Shown here piece by piece: positions 1 through 5,919 of a stretch of 7,081 nucleotides of DNA. The position numbers and the translations under genes are program-made. The notes beneath the pieces are model-generated. The model did no database searches and had not been told where the DNA came from. It worked only from the letters and a program-made list of their open reading frames with translations. Source of the stretch: Kiritimatiellia bacterium (GTDB lineage: Bacteria > Verrucomicrobiota > Kiritimatiellia > RFP12 > UBA1067); assembly GCA_017385345.1 (NCBI GenBank), contig JAFNRY010000142.1, positions 1 through 7,081 of the forward strand. Direction: 5' to 3'. How positions within the stretch are numbered: position 1 is the first letter of the stretch; each line of letters begins with the position of its first letter.

Positions 1-1
1 A

Positions 2-52
2 ATAGGCAACCACCCGGCTTTCGCGGTGGAAACGATTGTTTCAAATCCCTGA
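2..52 (+). CDS. sctQ: C-terminal end of probable SctQ (C-ring protein), partial
   Basis: Only the last 16 codons and the TGA stop are in the window. They read IGNHPAFAVETIVSNP. This short hydrophobic/charged beta-type tail resembles the closing strand of the SpoA/FliN-like domain, where an Ile-Gly/Asp-Asn-Arg type turn is followed by alternating Val/Ile residues. In most type III secretion loci the gene just before sctR is sctQ, which forms the cytoplasmic sorting platform. The stop lies 15 bases before the sctR start, as expected within one operon. The assignment rests mainly on gene order, because 16 residues are too few for a safe family call. Confidence 0.5.
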   Translation: MGNHPAFAVETIVSNP

Positions 53-54
53 AC

Positions 55-59
55 GAGGG
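55..59 (+). promoter_or_regulatory. Shine-Dalgarno of sctR
   Basis: GAGGG lies eight bases before the ATG at 68. It fixes that ATG as the sctR start and sits just after the preceding stop codon. Confidence 0.6.
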
Positions 60-67
60 CCTGCGCC

Positions 68-766
68 ATGTTTCAGACAGATCCATTTTCACTTATCATA
101 CTTCTCGTTGGATTGTCCCTGCTGCCGTTCGTGGCGATGATTGCGACATCCTACCTGAAAATCGTAGTTGTCATTTCGCTCATAAGAAACGCTCTCGGCA
201 TTCAATCCATACCGCCGAACATGGTTGTAAACGCCCTCGCCATGATTCTCTCGTTCTACATCATGGCTCCCGTGGCGGAGGAATCGTGGAAAATAGCAAA
301 GGAAGAGTACTACAAAAACACGGCGCAAACGCCAGCAGTCGCGGCGGCATTGACAGTGCCTACCGCCGAATCCAGGCTTGACTCCGACGCCGCCGCCAAG
401 GCAGCCGAACCGTTCCGCAGGTTTCTCTCCGAACGCACCTCGCCGCGGGAGCGCGCCTTCTTCACTGCCACCGCCGAAACGCTTTGGGGCAAGGACGGGG
501 AACCCGCCAAAGTGAATCCGGAAAGTTTCTACATTCTTTTGCCGTCCTTCTGCGTATCCGAACTGACAAAAGCATTTCAAATCGGATTCCTCGTGTATCT
601 GCCGTTCATCGCAATCGACATAATCGTCTCGAACATACTGCTGGCGATGGGCATGATGATGGTTTCGCCCGTGACAATCTCACTTCCGTTCAAGCTTCTG
701 CTGTTCGTCATGGTCAACGGCTGGACGCTTCTGATCCAGGGCTTGGTAAGGGGGTATATGCTGTGA
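68..766 (+). CDS. sctR: Type III secretion export apparatus protein SctR (YscR/FliP family)
   Basis: SctR is an inner-membrane component of the injectisome export gate. With SctS and SctT it builds the helical entry pore through which substrates pass. The 232-residue product has the family layout: an N-terminal hydrophobic segment (about 8-39) leading into the conserved stretch with R40, G44 and PPN (49-51), then a second hydrophobic segment (about 53-68). A polar, Ala-rich periplasmic loop (about 71-150) follows. The C-terminal signature starts at PSF (159-161), passes through SELTKAF and GMMMVSP, and ends at LPFKLLLFV and GW (218-219). The wording of this last part is closer to injectisome SctR than to flagellar FliP, and there is no cleavable leader as in FliP. 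The protein is about 15 residues longer than typical SctR, all in the periplasmic loop. The last bases overlap sctS, suggesting translational coupling. Confidence 0.95.
   Translation: MFQTDPFSLIILLVGLSLLPFVAMIATSYLKIVVVISLIRNALGIQSIPPNMVVNALAMILSFYIMAPVAEESWKIAKEEYYKNTAQTPAVAAALTVPTAESRLDSDAAAKAAEPFRRFLSERTSPRERAFFTATAETLWGKDGEPAKVNPESFYILLPSFCVSELTKAFQIGFLVYLPFIAIDIIVSNILLAMGMMMVSPVTISLPFKLLLFVMVNGWTLLIQGLVRGYML
748..754 (+). promoter_or_regulatory. Shine-Dalgarno of sctS that decides the GTG start
   Basis: AAGGGGG ends eight bases before the GTG at 763. It lies inside the 3' end of sctR and supports this GTG over the in-frame ATG far upstream at 484 or the later ATG inside the gene. Confidence 0.7.
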
Positions 767-1029
767 GCCACGCACAAATACTCGATTACGCGCAAATGTG
801 CCTTGTGCTGGTGTTGCGCCTTTCTCTCATACCTATCGTCGTTGCTACGGTCATCGGCATAATCGTATCCCTGCTTCAGGCTCTTACACAGATCCAGGAG
901 CAGACTCTCGGGTTCGCCGTGAAACTTATCGCCATATCCCTCACGCTCCTCGCCTGCGCCTCGTGGATGGGATCGTCTCTTCTCCTCTACACGCAAGACA
1001 TCTTCTCGCATTTCGCTCTTTTAAGGTGA
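763..1029 (+). CDS. sctS: Type III secretion export apparatus protein SctS (YscS/FliQ family)
   Basis: SctS is the small two-helix inner-membrane subunit of the export gate (usually four copies, packed around SctR and SctT). Read from GTG at 763 the product is 88 residues, the standard family length. It has two membrane helices (about 13-38 and 52-80) joined by the diagnostic loop SLLQALTQIQEQTLGFAVK (36-54), the injectisome form rather than the flagellar one. The start overlaps the sctR stop as GTGA, and a purine-rich Shine-Dalgarno is correctly spaced. The same frame stays open far upstream to an ATG at 484, but that would add 93 residues of out-of-frame sctR sequence with no family match, so I reject the longer form. 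Confidence 0.95.
   Translation: MSHAQILDYAQMCLVLVLRLSLIPIVVATVIGIIVSLLQALTQIQEQTLGFAVKLIAISLTLLACASWMGSSLLLYTQDIFSHFALLR
1023..1029 (+). promoter_or_regulatory. Shine-Dalgarno of sctT overlapping the sctS stop
   Basis: AAGGTGA includes the sctS stop codon TGA and ends seven bases before the sctT ATG, so ribosomes ending sctS sit on the sctT initiation region. Confidence 0.6.
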
Positions 1030-1036
1030 CGTCTGG

Positions 1037-1819
1037 ATGCCCTACGTCGAATTCCACAGATGGGTGCTGGCCGCTGTGCTGGCGATGGCGCGGACCGGCG
1101 GCGCGTTCGCCGTATGTCCCGCGCTGTCCGACTCCATGATACCCGGAGTCGCGCGGCGCGCCGCGGTTTTTGCTTTCGCATTTCTCGCCGTTCCCGCAAT
1201 CCACGAACACATGCCGCCGGGCGAACCGCTATGGTGGATGTTCGGCCTCGCCGCCTTCCGGGAAGCGCTTATAGGCTTTTTCATCGGATTCTTCGCCGCC
1301 GTCCCGTTCTGGATAGTGGAAAATGTCGGTAACTTCATTGACAACCAGCGCGGCGCCACGATGGGCGAAGTGTACTCGCCTCTTTCGGGAGCGCAGGTCT
1401 CTACCACCGGCATCTTTTTCACGCAGATCGTTTCAACGATATTCTTCACGTCAGGAGCGGTGCTGCTCATGCTCGCCGCACTCTACAAAAGCTACGCTCT
1501 GTGGCCGGTGTTCGGGCCGGCCCCGTCGTTCGCCCCGGACGCGCCGCTGCAAATCCTGGGATCCGTCGACGGAATGTTGCGTTCAACCGTGGTTATCGCG
1601 GCGCCGATCATAATTGTCATGTTCCTCGCCACTCTCGGACTCGGACTGGTAAACCGCACGGCTCCGCAGTTGAACGTGTTTTTCCTGTCGATGCCGGTGA
1701 AATCCGCGCTCGGCGTGGCAATGCTGATCGTCTACATCCCTTTCATTCTCGACATGCTCATGTACACCGGCGATGCGGCGATTCTCAATCCCGTGCGCCG
1801 GCTACTATCGGGCGGATAG
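1037..1819 (+). CDS. sctT: Type III secretion export apparatus protein SctT (YscT/SpaR/FliR family)
   Basis: SctT is the single-copy cap of the export gate in the inner membrane. It completes the SctR/SctS pore and contacts SctU. The 260-residue product is normal length for the family and very hydrophobic, with membrane stretches at about 10-30, 40-57, 66-95, 123-150, 183-206 and 222-243. Family landmarks are visible: FREALIGFFIGF (74-85), the segment VGNFIDNQRGATMG (97-110) with its Asp-Asn-Gln-Arg-Gly core, and NRTAPQLNVFFLSMPVKS (206-223). The last is the injectisome version of the conserved Pro-Gln-Leu-Asn motif. The gene starts seven bases after the sctS stop and its own stop is ten bases before the preferred sctU start, consistent with one transcript. 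Confidence 0.95.
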   Translation: MPYVEFHRWVLAAVLAMARTGGAFAVCPALSDSMIPGVARRAAVFAFAFLAVPAIHEHMPPGEPLWWMFGLAAFREALIGFFIGFFAAVPFWIVENVGNFIDNQRGATMGEVYSPLSGAQVSTTGIFFTQIVSTIFFTSGAVLLMLAALYKSYALWPVFGPAPSFAPDAPLQILGSVDGMLRSTVVIAAPIIIVMFLATLGLGLVNRTAPQLNVFFLSMPVKSALGVAMLIVYIPFILDMLMYTGDAAILNPVRRLLSGG

Positions 1820-1829
1820 GCGGGCTGAC

Positions 1830-2939
1830 ATGGCGGAATCGAGCGGAGAAAAAACAGAAATGCCGACGCCCAAAAAGCTGCGCGACGCGCGGCAAAAGGG
1901 CCAGGTGTGTTCGTCCAAGGACATCGTTTCGACAGCCATACTCATTGTACTCTTCGCTCTGCTCGCATGGATGGGCATAGCGCTCGTCGATGATACATCC
2001 GAACTGCTCTCGTTCACTGGATCCAGACTCGCCGGAGACCCCTTCGAGGCGACGCTCCCCGCCATCGGTGCGACCGCGATCATCATCTGCAAACATTCAT
2101 TCATTTTCGTCCTCGTCGCCGCCGTAATCGCCATCGCGGCCAACACCGCGCAGATCGGCTTCCTTTTCACCTTCGAGCCGATAATCCCGAAACTCGAGAA
2201 ACTCAGCCCCGTCGAAGGCGCGAAAAAGATCTTCTGCGCGAAAAACTTTTTCGAATTTTTCAAGAACGTCGTCAAAGTTTCTTTTCTTGGCTATCTACTC
2301 TATAAAATCATCTGGGCGAGCGTACCTGAACTGCTGACAATGTGCTACGGCACGATCGACGACATTTTTCCGTGTCTGAAACTCATGCTCAAGCGCCTCG
2401 CCGTCTATACCGCTTTCGGGTACATTGTCATAGCAATAGTCGACCGTCTGTTTCAGGGACGGAACTTCACCAAACAGATGATGATGACAAAAGACGAGGT
2501 GAAGCGCGAATACAAGGAAATGGAAGGCTCGGCCGAGATCAAACAGGCCCAGCGCCAATTCCGCGATGAAATACTGAACGGCCCTGACCCCGCGAAAGCC
2601 GCCAAAAAGGCGAACGTGGTGATAACCAACCCGACTCGCCTCGCTATCGGAGTTCGATACAGGCGCGAAGAGGCCCCCCTGCCGAGCGTAGTGGCGATCG
2701 GAGTCGGCCTCACGGCAAAAGCGATCCGCGAAGCCGCGCTCGCGGAAGGAATACCGATTATGGAGGACGCCCCTCTCGCGCGCGCCCTCTACGCCGGAGC
2801 TCATATAGAAAAATTCATACCTGAGGAGTTCCTTGAACCCGTAGCGGAAATCCTCAAATGGGCGAAGCGCCTGCAGGACGCAAAGAAGGAAGAGGAAGAT
2901 CTCGATTCCGTCTCCCTCGATCCAGTTGCGGCTCGCTGA
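1830..2939 (+). CDS. sctU: Type III secretion substrate-specificity switch protein SctU (YscU/FlhB family), variant autocleavage motif
   Basis: SctU sits in the inner membrane next to the export gate, and its cytoplasmic domain controls the switch from early to late substrates. From ATG 1830 the product is 369 residues. It begins with the family signature EMPTPKKLRDARQKGQV (10-26), has four membrane helices (about 31-53, 81-106, 145-165, 185-205), then a basic linker and the cytoplasmic domain. Self-cleavage in this family occurs between Asn and Pro of NPTH. Here the motif is N267-P268-T269-R270, so the catalytic Asn-Pro pair is kept but His is Arg. Typical downstream features follow: AIGVRY, EAPLP (281-285), GIPIMEDAPLARALY (307-321) and IPEEF. 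An acidic/basic tail (about 350-369) extends past the usual end. The in-frame ATG at 1773 would add 19 residues overlapping sctT and precede the conserved N-terminus, so 1830 is preferred, although its Shine-Dalgarno is weak. Confidence 0.95.
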   Translation: MAESSGEKTEMPTPKKLRDARQKGQVCSSKDIVSTAILIVLFALLAWMGIALVDDTSELLSFTGSRLAGDPFEATLPAIGATAIIICKHSFIFVLVAAVIAIAANTAQIGFLFTFEPIIPKLEKLSPVEGAKKIFCAKNFFEFFKNVVKVSFLGYLLYKIIWASVPELLTMCYGTIDDIFPCLKLMLKRLAVYTAFGYIVIAIVDRLFQGRNFTKQMMMTKDEVKREYKEMEGSAEIKQAQRQFRDEILNGPDPAKAAKKANVVITNPTRLAIGVRYRREEAPLPSVVAIGVGLTAKAIREAALAEGIPIMEDAPLARALYAGAHIEKFIPEEFLEPVAEILKWAKRLQDAKKEEEDLDSVSLDPVAAR

Positions 2940-3017
2940 TCGCGGAGGCCCCCACGCCTTTATAGAGTTCTGTAGATTGCGACAAACCATGGCGACCGAC
3001 ATGGATGCGATTTCTGC

Positions 3018-3046
3018 TTGACACTATGAGTTAGATATAGTAAACT
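3018..3046 (+). promoter_or_regulatory. Predicted sigma70-type promoter for the outer-membrane protein gene
   Basis: A perfect -35 box TTGACA (3018-3023) is followed after 17 bases by TAAACT (3041-3046), four of six matches to TATAAT. Transcription would start near 3053, leaving a leader of about 67 bases. A short inverted repeat, ACTAT (3023-3027) and ATAGT (3037-3041), lies between and partly over the two boxes and could bind a regulator. This implies the exported-protein gene is transcribed separately from the type III secretion operon. Confidence 0.65.
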
Positions 3047-3065
3047 TTTCCTGTTTTCGGTAGCG

Positions 3066-3082
3066 GCGGAAGCATCTTCCGC
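3066..3082 (+). other. Perfect 7-bp hairpin in the mRNA leader
   Basis: GCGGAAG (3066-3072) and CTTCCGC (3076-3082) are exact inverted copies around a CAT loop. The hairpin is about 20 bases upstream of the Shine-Dalgarno and would form in the leader of the mRNA. No T-run follows it, so it is not a terminator. A role in mRNA stability is possible but only inferred. Confidence 0.5.
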
Positions 3083-3103
3083 AACGGCCGAAGGCGAAAA
3101 AAC

Positions 3104-3110
3104 AAGGAGA
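3104..3110 (+). promoter_or_regulatory. Strong Shine-Dalgarno of the outer-membrane protein gene
   Basis: AAGGAGA ends nine bases before the ATG at 3120. It is a near-consensus site and sets this start. Confidence 0.75.
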
Positions 3111-3119
3111 AAAGACAAG

Positions 3120-4007
3120 ATGAACAAACTGTGCCTGGCGTTTGCAGCTGCTGCCGCATGCGGAGCGGCGCTCGCCGATGAAATCAAAGCCCCCGAGGGC
3201 ATGGATCAAGAAGAAGAGACTCCTGTCGTCTCTGTCGAGTTTGGCCTCTCGTTCGATTCGCGCTACATGACGTACGGCGTGATCGACGGAAAGGATCCTA
3301 TTCTCACGCCGTCCGCGCAAGTGACGTTTTTCGACTGGGTGTATTTCGGAGTCGAAAGCATTTTTGACATGACAAAGGGCAACGGCAAGCGCGGCGGATA
3401 CGGCAACAGGGCCGGTCAGTACACGACACTCGACTCCATAGCCGGCCTGGCCCACGAATTCGACCTCGGCGAAGACCTCGGTACGCTTGGCGTGGATCTC
3501 AACTACATCTACGAATACATTCCTCGCTACCACGGCAGCATGGACGACACGTCCTATGTCAACCTCGAACTGTCGCTCGGCGGCCATTGGCTCGAACCGA
3601 CGCTCGGCATCGAACGCGATTTAATGGCTGACGACGGCATGTACATCAATCTCGAACTCGGCCATACGTTCGCGCTGATCGACGGCGAAGAAGAAAGCGA
3701 AGATCCGGTTCTTTCGTTCTGCCCGTCCGTCGGTCAGGGTTTCGGAAATTCAAACCGCACCCACGGTTACTTTGCCGAGACATCCGAAGGATTCCACCAC
3801 ACCGGCCTGATGGATACGACCATCAAGGGCGAATTGACTTGGAACATCTGCGAAAATCTCTCCCTTTCGGGCTACATCGCATTCAGCGACTATTGGTTCG
3901 ACGGCAACATGCGCGACGCCGCGCGTGCGTATAATTCCGAATGGGGCAAAGGTTGCGACCATTCGTGGAATTTCTACGGCGGCATCGCACTCGGTCTTGC
4001 ATTCTAA
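3120..4007 (+). CDS. Probable outer-membrane beta-barrel protein, family not recognised
   Basis: The 295-residue product starts with a clear Sec signal peptide: basic MNK, an Ala-rich hydrophobic core and ALA-DE at 17-21, so signal peptidase I probably cuts after residue 19. Cys14 is not in a good lipobox, so a lipoprotein is unlikely. The mature part is acidic and rich in Gly, Tyr, Phe and Trp. Alternating polar/non-polar stretches look like membrane strands, and the chain ends in LGLAF; a terminal Phe is typical of barrels inserted by the BAM complex. The start of the mature domain (about 33-80: strand, SRYMTYG, DPILTPSAQV, then a further strand) has the general pattern of TorF/Gcw-type putative porins, but I cannot confirm that family. 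It lies 180 bases after sctU with its own promoter and terminator, so membership in the secretion system is not implied. A passive porin or a structural surface protein is possible. Confidence 0.75.
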   Translation: MNKLCLAFAAAAACGAALADEIKAPEGMDQEEETPVVSVEFGLSFDSRYMTYGVIDGKDPILTPSAQVTFFDWVYFGVESIFDMTKGNGKRGGYGNRAGQYTTLDSIAGLAHEFDLGEDLGTLGVDLNYIYEYIPRYHGSMDDTSYVNLELSLGGHWLEPTLGIERDLMADDGMYINLELGHTFALIDGEEESEDPVLSFCPSVGQGFGNSNRTHGYFAETSEGFHHTGLMDTTIKGELTWNICENLSLSGYIAFSDYWFDGNMRDAARAYNSEWGKGCDHSWNFYGGIALGLAF

Positions 4008-4040
4008 AGCAGACATTTTTCTTTCCTGAAGGTAGGTTGA

Positions 4041-4070
4041 CGGGCGGTCGAAACGACCGCCCGCTTTTTT
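4041..4070 (+). terminator. Strong intrinsic terminator of the outer-membrane protein gene
   Basis: A perfect 10-bp GC-rich stem, CGGGCGGTCG (4041-4050) and CGACCGCCCG (4054-4063), with an AAA loop is followed by C and six T (4065-4070). It begins 33 bases after the stop codon. No A-run precedes it on the plus strand, so it should not end transcripts coming from the minus-strand operon. Confidence 0.9.
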
Positions 4071-4121
4071 GTATTAGAGCCGGGATGATTCAAAATGACC
4101 GGAATCTGCCAGGCACGGACA

Positions 4122-4149
4122 ATCCGCAATAACATAGCGGATGTTTTTT
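4122..4149 (+). terminator. Second terminator-like hairpin, same strand
   Basis: ATCCGC (4122-4127) and GCGGAT (4137-4142) form a 6-bp stem with a nine-base loop, followed by G and six T (4144-4149). It is weaker than the terminator at 4041-4070. It may be a backup for read-through, or the end of a short transcript that begins between the two. The remainder of the convergent gap from 4008 to 4190 holds only a 12-base palindrome, AGCGACGTCGCT (4153-4164), and no gene I can support. Confidence 0.4.
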
Positions 4150-4190
4150 GATAGCGACGTCGCTCCTGAAAATGGCGACGAAATCGATCG

Positions 4191-5090
4191 TTACGCTCTG
4201 GGATGGAATCTTCTGTGGATTTCGCCGAACCGCGCCGCATCGACATGTGTGTATATTTGCGTCGTGCCGATGTCGGCATGTCCCAGCATTTCCTGAATCG
4301 CCCTTATGTCGGCGCCATGCTGAAGCATGTGCGAAGCAAAACAGTGGCGCAGAACGTGGGGGGATATGCGCGTGCGCGAGATGCCTGCGGCTTCTGCGCG
4401 TTCCAAAACGATTTTGAATACACCCTGTCTCGTAAATGGGCGGCCGAGCCGTGTCAGAAAAATCTCTTCAATCGACAAATCTCCTTTTGCATAAAAAGGC
4501 CTGGCTGCTGCCATGTACCGCTCGAGCGCGCGACCGGCTCCTCCGCCAATCGGCACGACTCGCTCTTTACTTCCCTTCCCGCTGACGCGCAACAGCTCCC
4601 CTTCCGATATTACATCATCTATTTTCAGCGCGCACGCCTCGGAAACGCGCAATCCGCAACCGTACATGGTTTCGAGAAGAGCTCTGTCCCGCAAATCGCG
4701 CGGAGCGTCCCCGGCTATCGTATCAAGCATCGCCGCAATCTCTTCTTCGGAAAGGATGCGCGGCAGCGCAACATCGCGCTTGGGGGAATCTACAAGTTCT
4801 GTCGGATCCTGTCCTATTTTGCCGCGTTCCGCAAGACACCGGAAAAACTCGCGAACCGCTGCAAGCCGTCTGGCGCGTGTCGATGAAGCCATTTGCCGCG
4901 ACCGCTCGGCGGACAGGAAGGCGTCGATCGATTCTCGCGTCGCGCCAGAGGGGGAGCCTATGCCGCTCCCTTCCATGAATGACGCAAAAGCCTCCATGTC
5001 GCGCTCATAGGCGGCACATGTATTCTCCGACATCTCCCGCTCGTAGCGGAGAGTGAAAATGAAAAAATCTATCGCATCGTTCCAAATCAT
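4191..5090 (-). CDS. xerD: XerC/XerD-type tyrosine recombinase
   Basis: The 299-residue product matches the length of XerD/XerC, which act with a partner at the dif site to resolve chromosome dimers. The N-terminal SAM-like DNA-binding domain (about 1-100) has the typical RYEREMSENTCAAYERDM opening (15-32) and the RRLAAVREFFRCL helix (74-86). The catalytic domain (about 110-295) has every active-site residue: R148 in GCGLRVSE, K172 in GKGSKERVVP, H245 and R248 in HVLRH, H271 in LGHADIGTTQIYTH and the nucleophile Y280. The numbering is almost the same as in E. coli XerD. The start ten bases after the punA stop has no good Shine-Dalgarno, but the N-terminus fits the family, so translation may be coupled to punA. 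XerD rather than XerC is a judgement from motif wording. An integrase-like stand-alone role is less likely in this housekeeping context. Confidence 0.9.
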   Translation of the reverse strand: MIWNDAIDFFIFTLRYEREMSENTCAAYERDMEAFASFMEGSGIGSPSGATRESIDAFLSAERSRQMASSTRARRLAAVREFFRCLAERGKIGQDPTELVDSPKRDVALPRILSEEEIAAMLDTIAGDAPRDLRDRALLETMYGCGLRVSEACALKIDDVISEGELLRVSGKGSKERVVPIGGGAGRALERYMAAARPFYAKGDLSIEEIFLTRLGRPFTRQGVFKIVLERAEAAGISRTRISPHVLRHCFASHMLQHGADIRAIQEMLGHADIGTTQIYTHVDAARFGEIHRRFHPRA

Positions 5091-5100
5091 TCAGTACGGA

Positions 5101-5919
5101 CTACGTCATGACGGCGAAACAATCGACGAATGCCGCCATCGCCGGCCGGGCCGCCTTTGACGCCGCAATGACATCTTCGTGTTTCAACGGCGACCGCGCT
5201 ATGCCGGCCGCAAGGTTCGCGACAAGCGAAAGACCCGCGACGTCCATGCCGCAGGCTTTTGCAAACACCGCTTCAGGAACGGTTGACATTCCCACAACAT
5301 CCGCCCCCCAGGATTTGTAGGCCTGCACTTCTGCCGGAGTCTCGTAACACGGGCCGGGCGTCCATGCATAGACGCCATCCATTGCGCGTATCAGCGCACG
5401 ATTCGCGCAAGCATGGAGTCGCTCCGCAAAATGGCGGCGATAGACTTCTGTCATATCCGGAAAACGCTCGCCCCATTCGGGCTGGTGGGCTCCTTCGAGA
5501 GGGTTGCAGCCCGCAGTGTTTATGTGGTCGCGGATTATGACAAAATCCCCGGGGCGCAATGCCGGATTGATGCCGCCGGAGGCGTTAGTCAGCAAAACCC
5601 TTCTGCACCCCATGCGTCTGAGAAGTTCTATCGGCATGACTACGCTTTCCCATCCGCAACCTTCGTAATAGTGGCGGCGCCCGCACCAGGCGGCGATGCG
5701 TCTGCCGCATCTGTTGAAAAGAACGAACTCGCCTGCGTGGCCGGCCACGCCCGCGGCTCCCAAACCGGGAACGTCGGCGTACTGGACGCGCAAAACCGTT
5801 TCGTCCGCCGTCAATGCTCCGCTCCATCCGCTTCCAAGGACAATGCCGGCGTCAACCGGTTTCTCGAAACACGCATCCGGCAGGCTCGCAGCCGCTTTAT
5901 CAAATACCGACATATCCAT
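5101..5919 (-). CDS. punA: Purine nucleoside phosphorylase (trimeric, PNP/MTAP family)
   Basis: The enzyme splits purine nucleosides (inosine, guanosine and deoxy forms) with phosphate to give the free base and (deoxy)ribose-1-phosphate in cytoplasmic purine salvage. At 272 residues it has the usual length of the trimeric class. Visible landmarks are: GSGWSG (29-34) with phosphate-binding S30; H61 in GHAGEF; GRRHYYEG (80-87), with R81 and H83 at phosphate/sugar positions; TNASGGI (111-117); YETPAE (192-197), with E193 for base binding; GMSTVPE (210-216); and N235 in LVANLAAG, where many relatives have Thr-Asn. Glu and Asn at these positions favour 6-oxopurines over methylthioadenosine. A longer frame to 6114 exists, but GGAGGT six bases before the ATG at 5919 fixes the start. 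That ATG overlaps the pyrC stop as TAATG, so the two genes are coupled. Confidence 0.93.
   Translation of the reverse strand: MDMSVFDKAAASLPDACFEKPVDAGIVLGSGWSGALTADETVLRVQYADVPGLGAAGVAGHAGEFVLFNRCGRRIAAWCGRRHYYEGCGWESVVMPIELLRRMGCRRVLLTNASGGINPALRPGDFVIIRDHINTAGCNPLEGAHQPEWGERFPDMTEVYRRHFAERLHACANRALIRAMDGVYAWTPGPCYETPAEVQAYKSWGADVVGMSTVPEAVFAKACGMDVAGLSLVANLAAGIARSPLKHEDVIAASKAARPAMAAFVDCFAVMT

Noticed and set aside
484..762. In-frame extension of sctS upstream to an ATG inside sctR
   Set aside because: It would add 93 residues unrelated to the family; GTG at 763 gives the exact family length and has a good ribosome site.
1773..1829. Longer sctU start overlapping the end of sctT
   Set aside because: The added residues precede the conserved SctU N-terminus and encode out-of-frame sctT sequence; ATG 1830 fits better.
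2944..2961. Weak hairpin after sctU (AGGC/GCCT with GU extension, then TTTAT)
   Set aside because: Only four good pairs and three T; too weak to call a terminator, although some end to the sct transcript is expected near here.
2295..3002. Long minus-strand open frame opposite sctU
   Set aside because: It is the shadow of a well-conserved SctU coding frame; the translation shows no recognisable motif and is poor in sensible hydrophobic patterning.
2960..3202. Minus-strand frame with a signal-peptide-like stretch
   Set aside because: It runs antisense over the promoter, ribosome site and Ala-rich signal peptide of the barrel gene; the hydrophobic look is a by-product of that composition.
3924..3934. 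CGTGCGTATAA resembling the XerC arm of a dif site
   Set aside because: It lies inside the barrel gene and the matching right arm is absent, so it is a chance match.
4153..4180. Palindrome AGCGACGTCGCT with a nearby GCGACG repeat, considered as terminator of the minus-strand operon
   Set aside because: On the minus strand it is followed by an A-rich, not T-rich, tract, so no intrinsic terminator for the recombinase gene is supported.
4203..4886. Plus-strand open frame opposite the Xer recombinase
   Set aside because: All six catalytic residues on the minus strand show the true coding sense.
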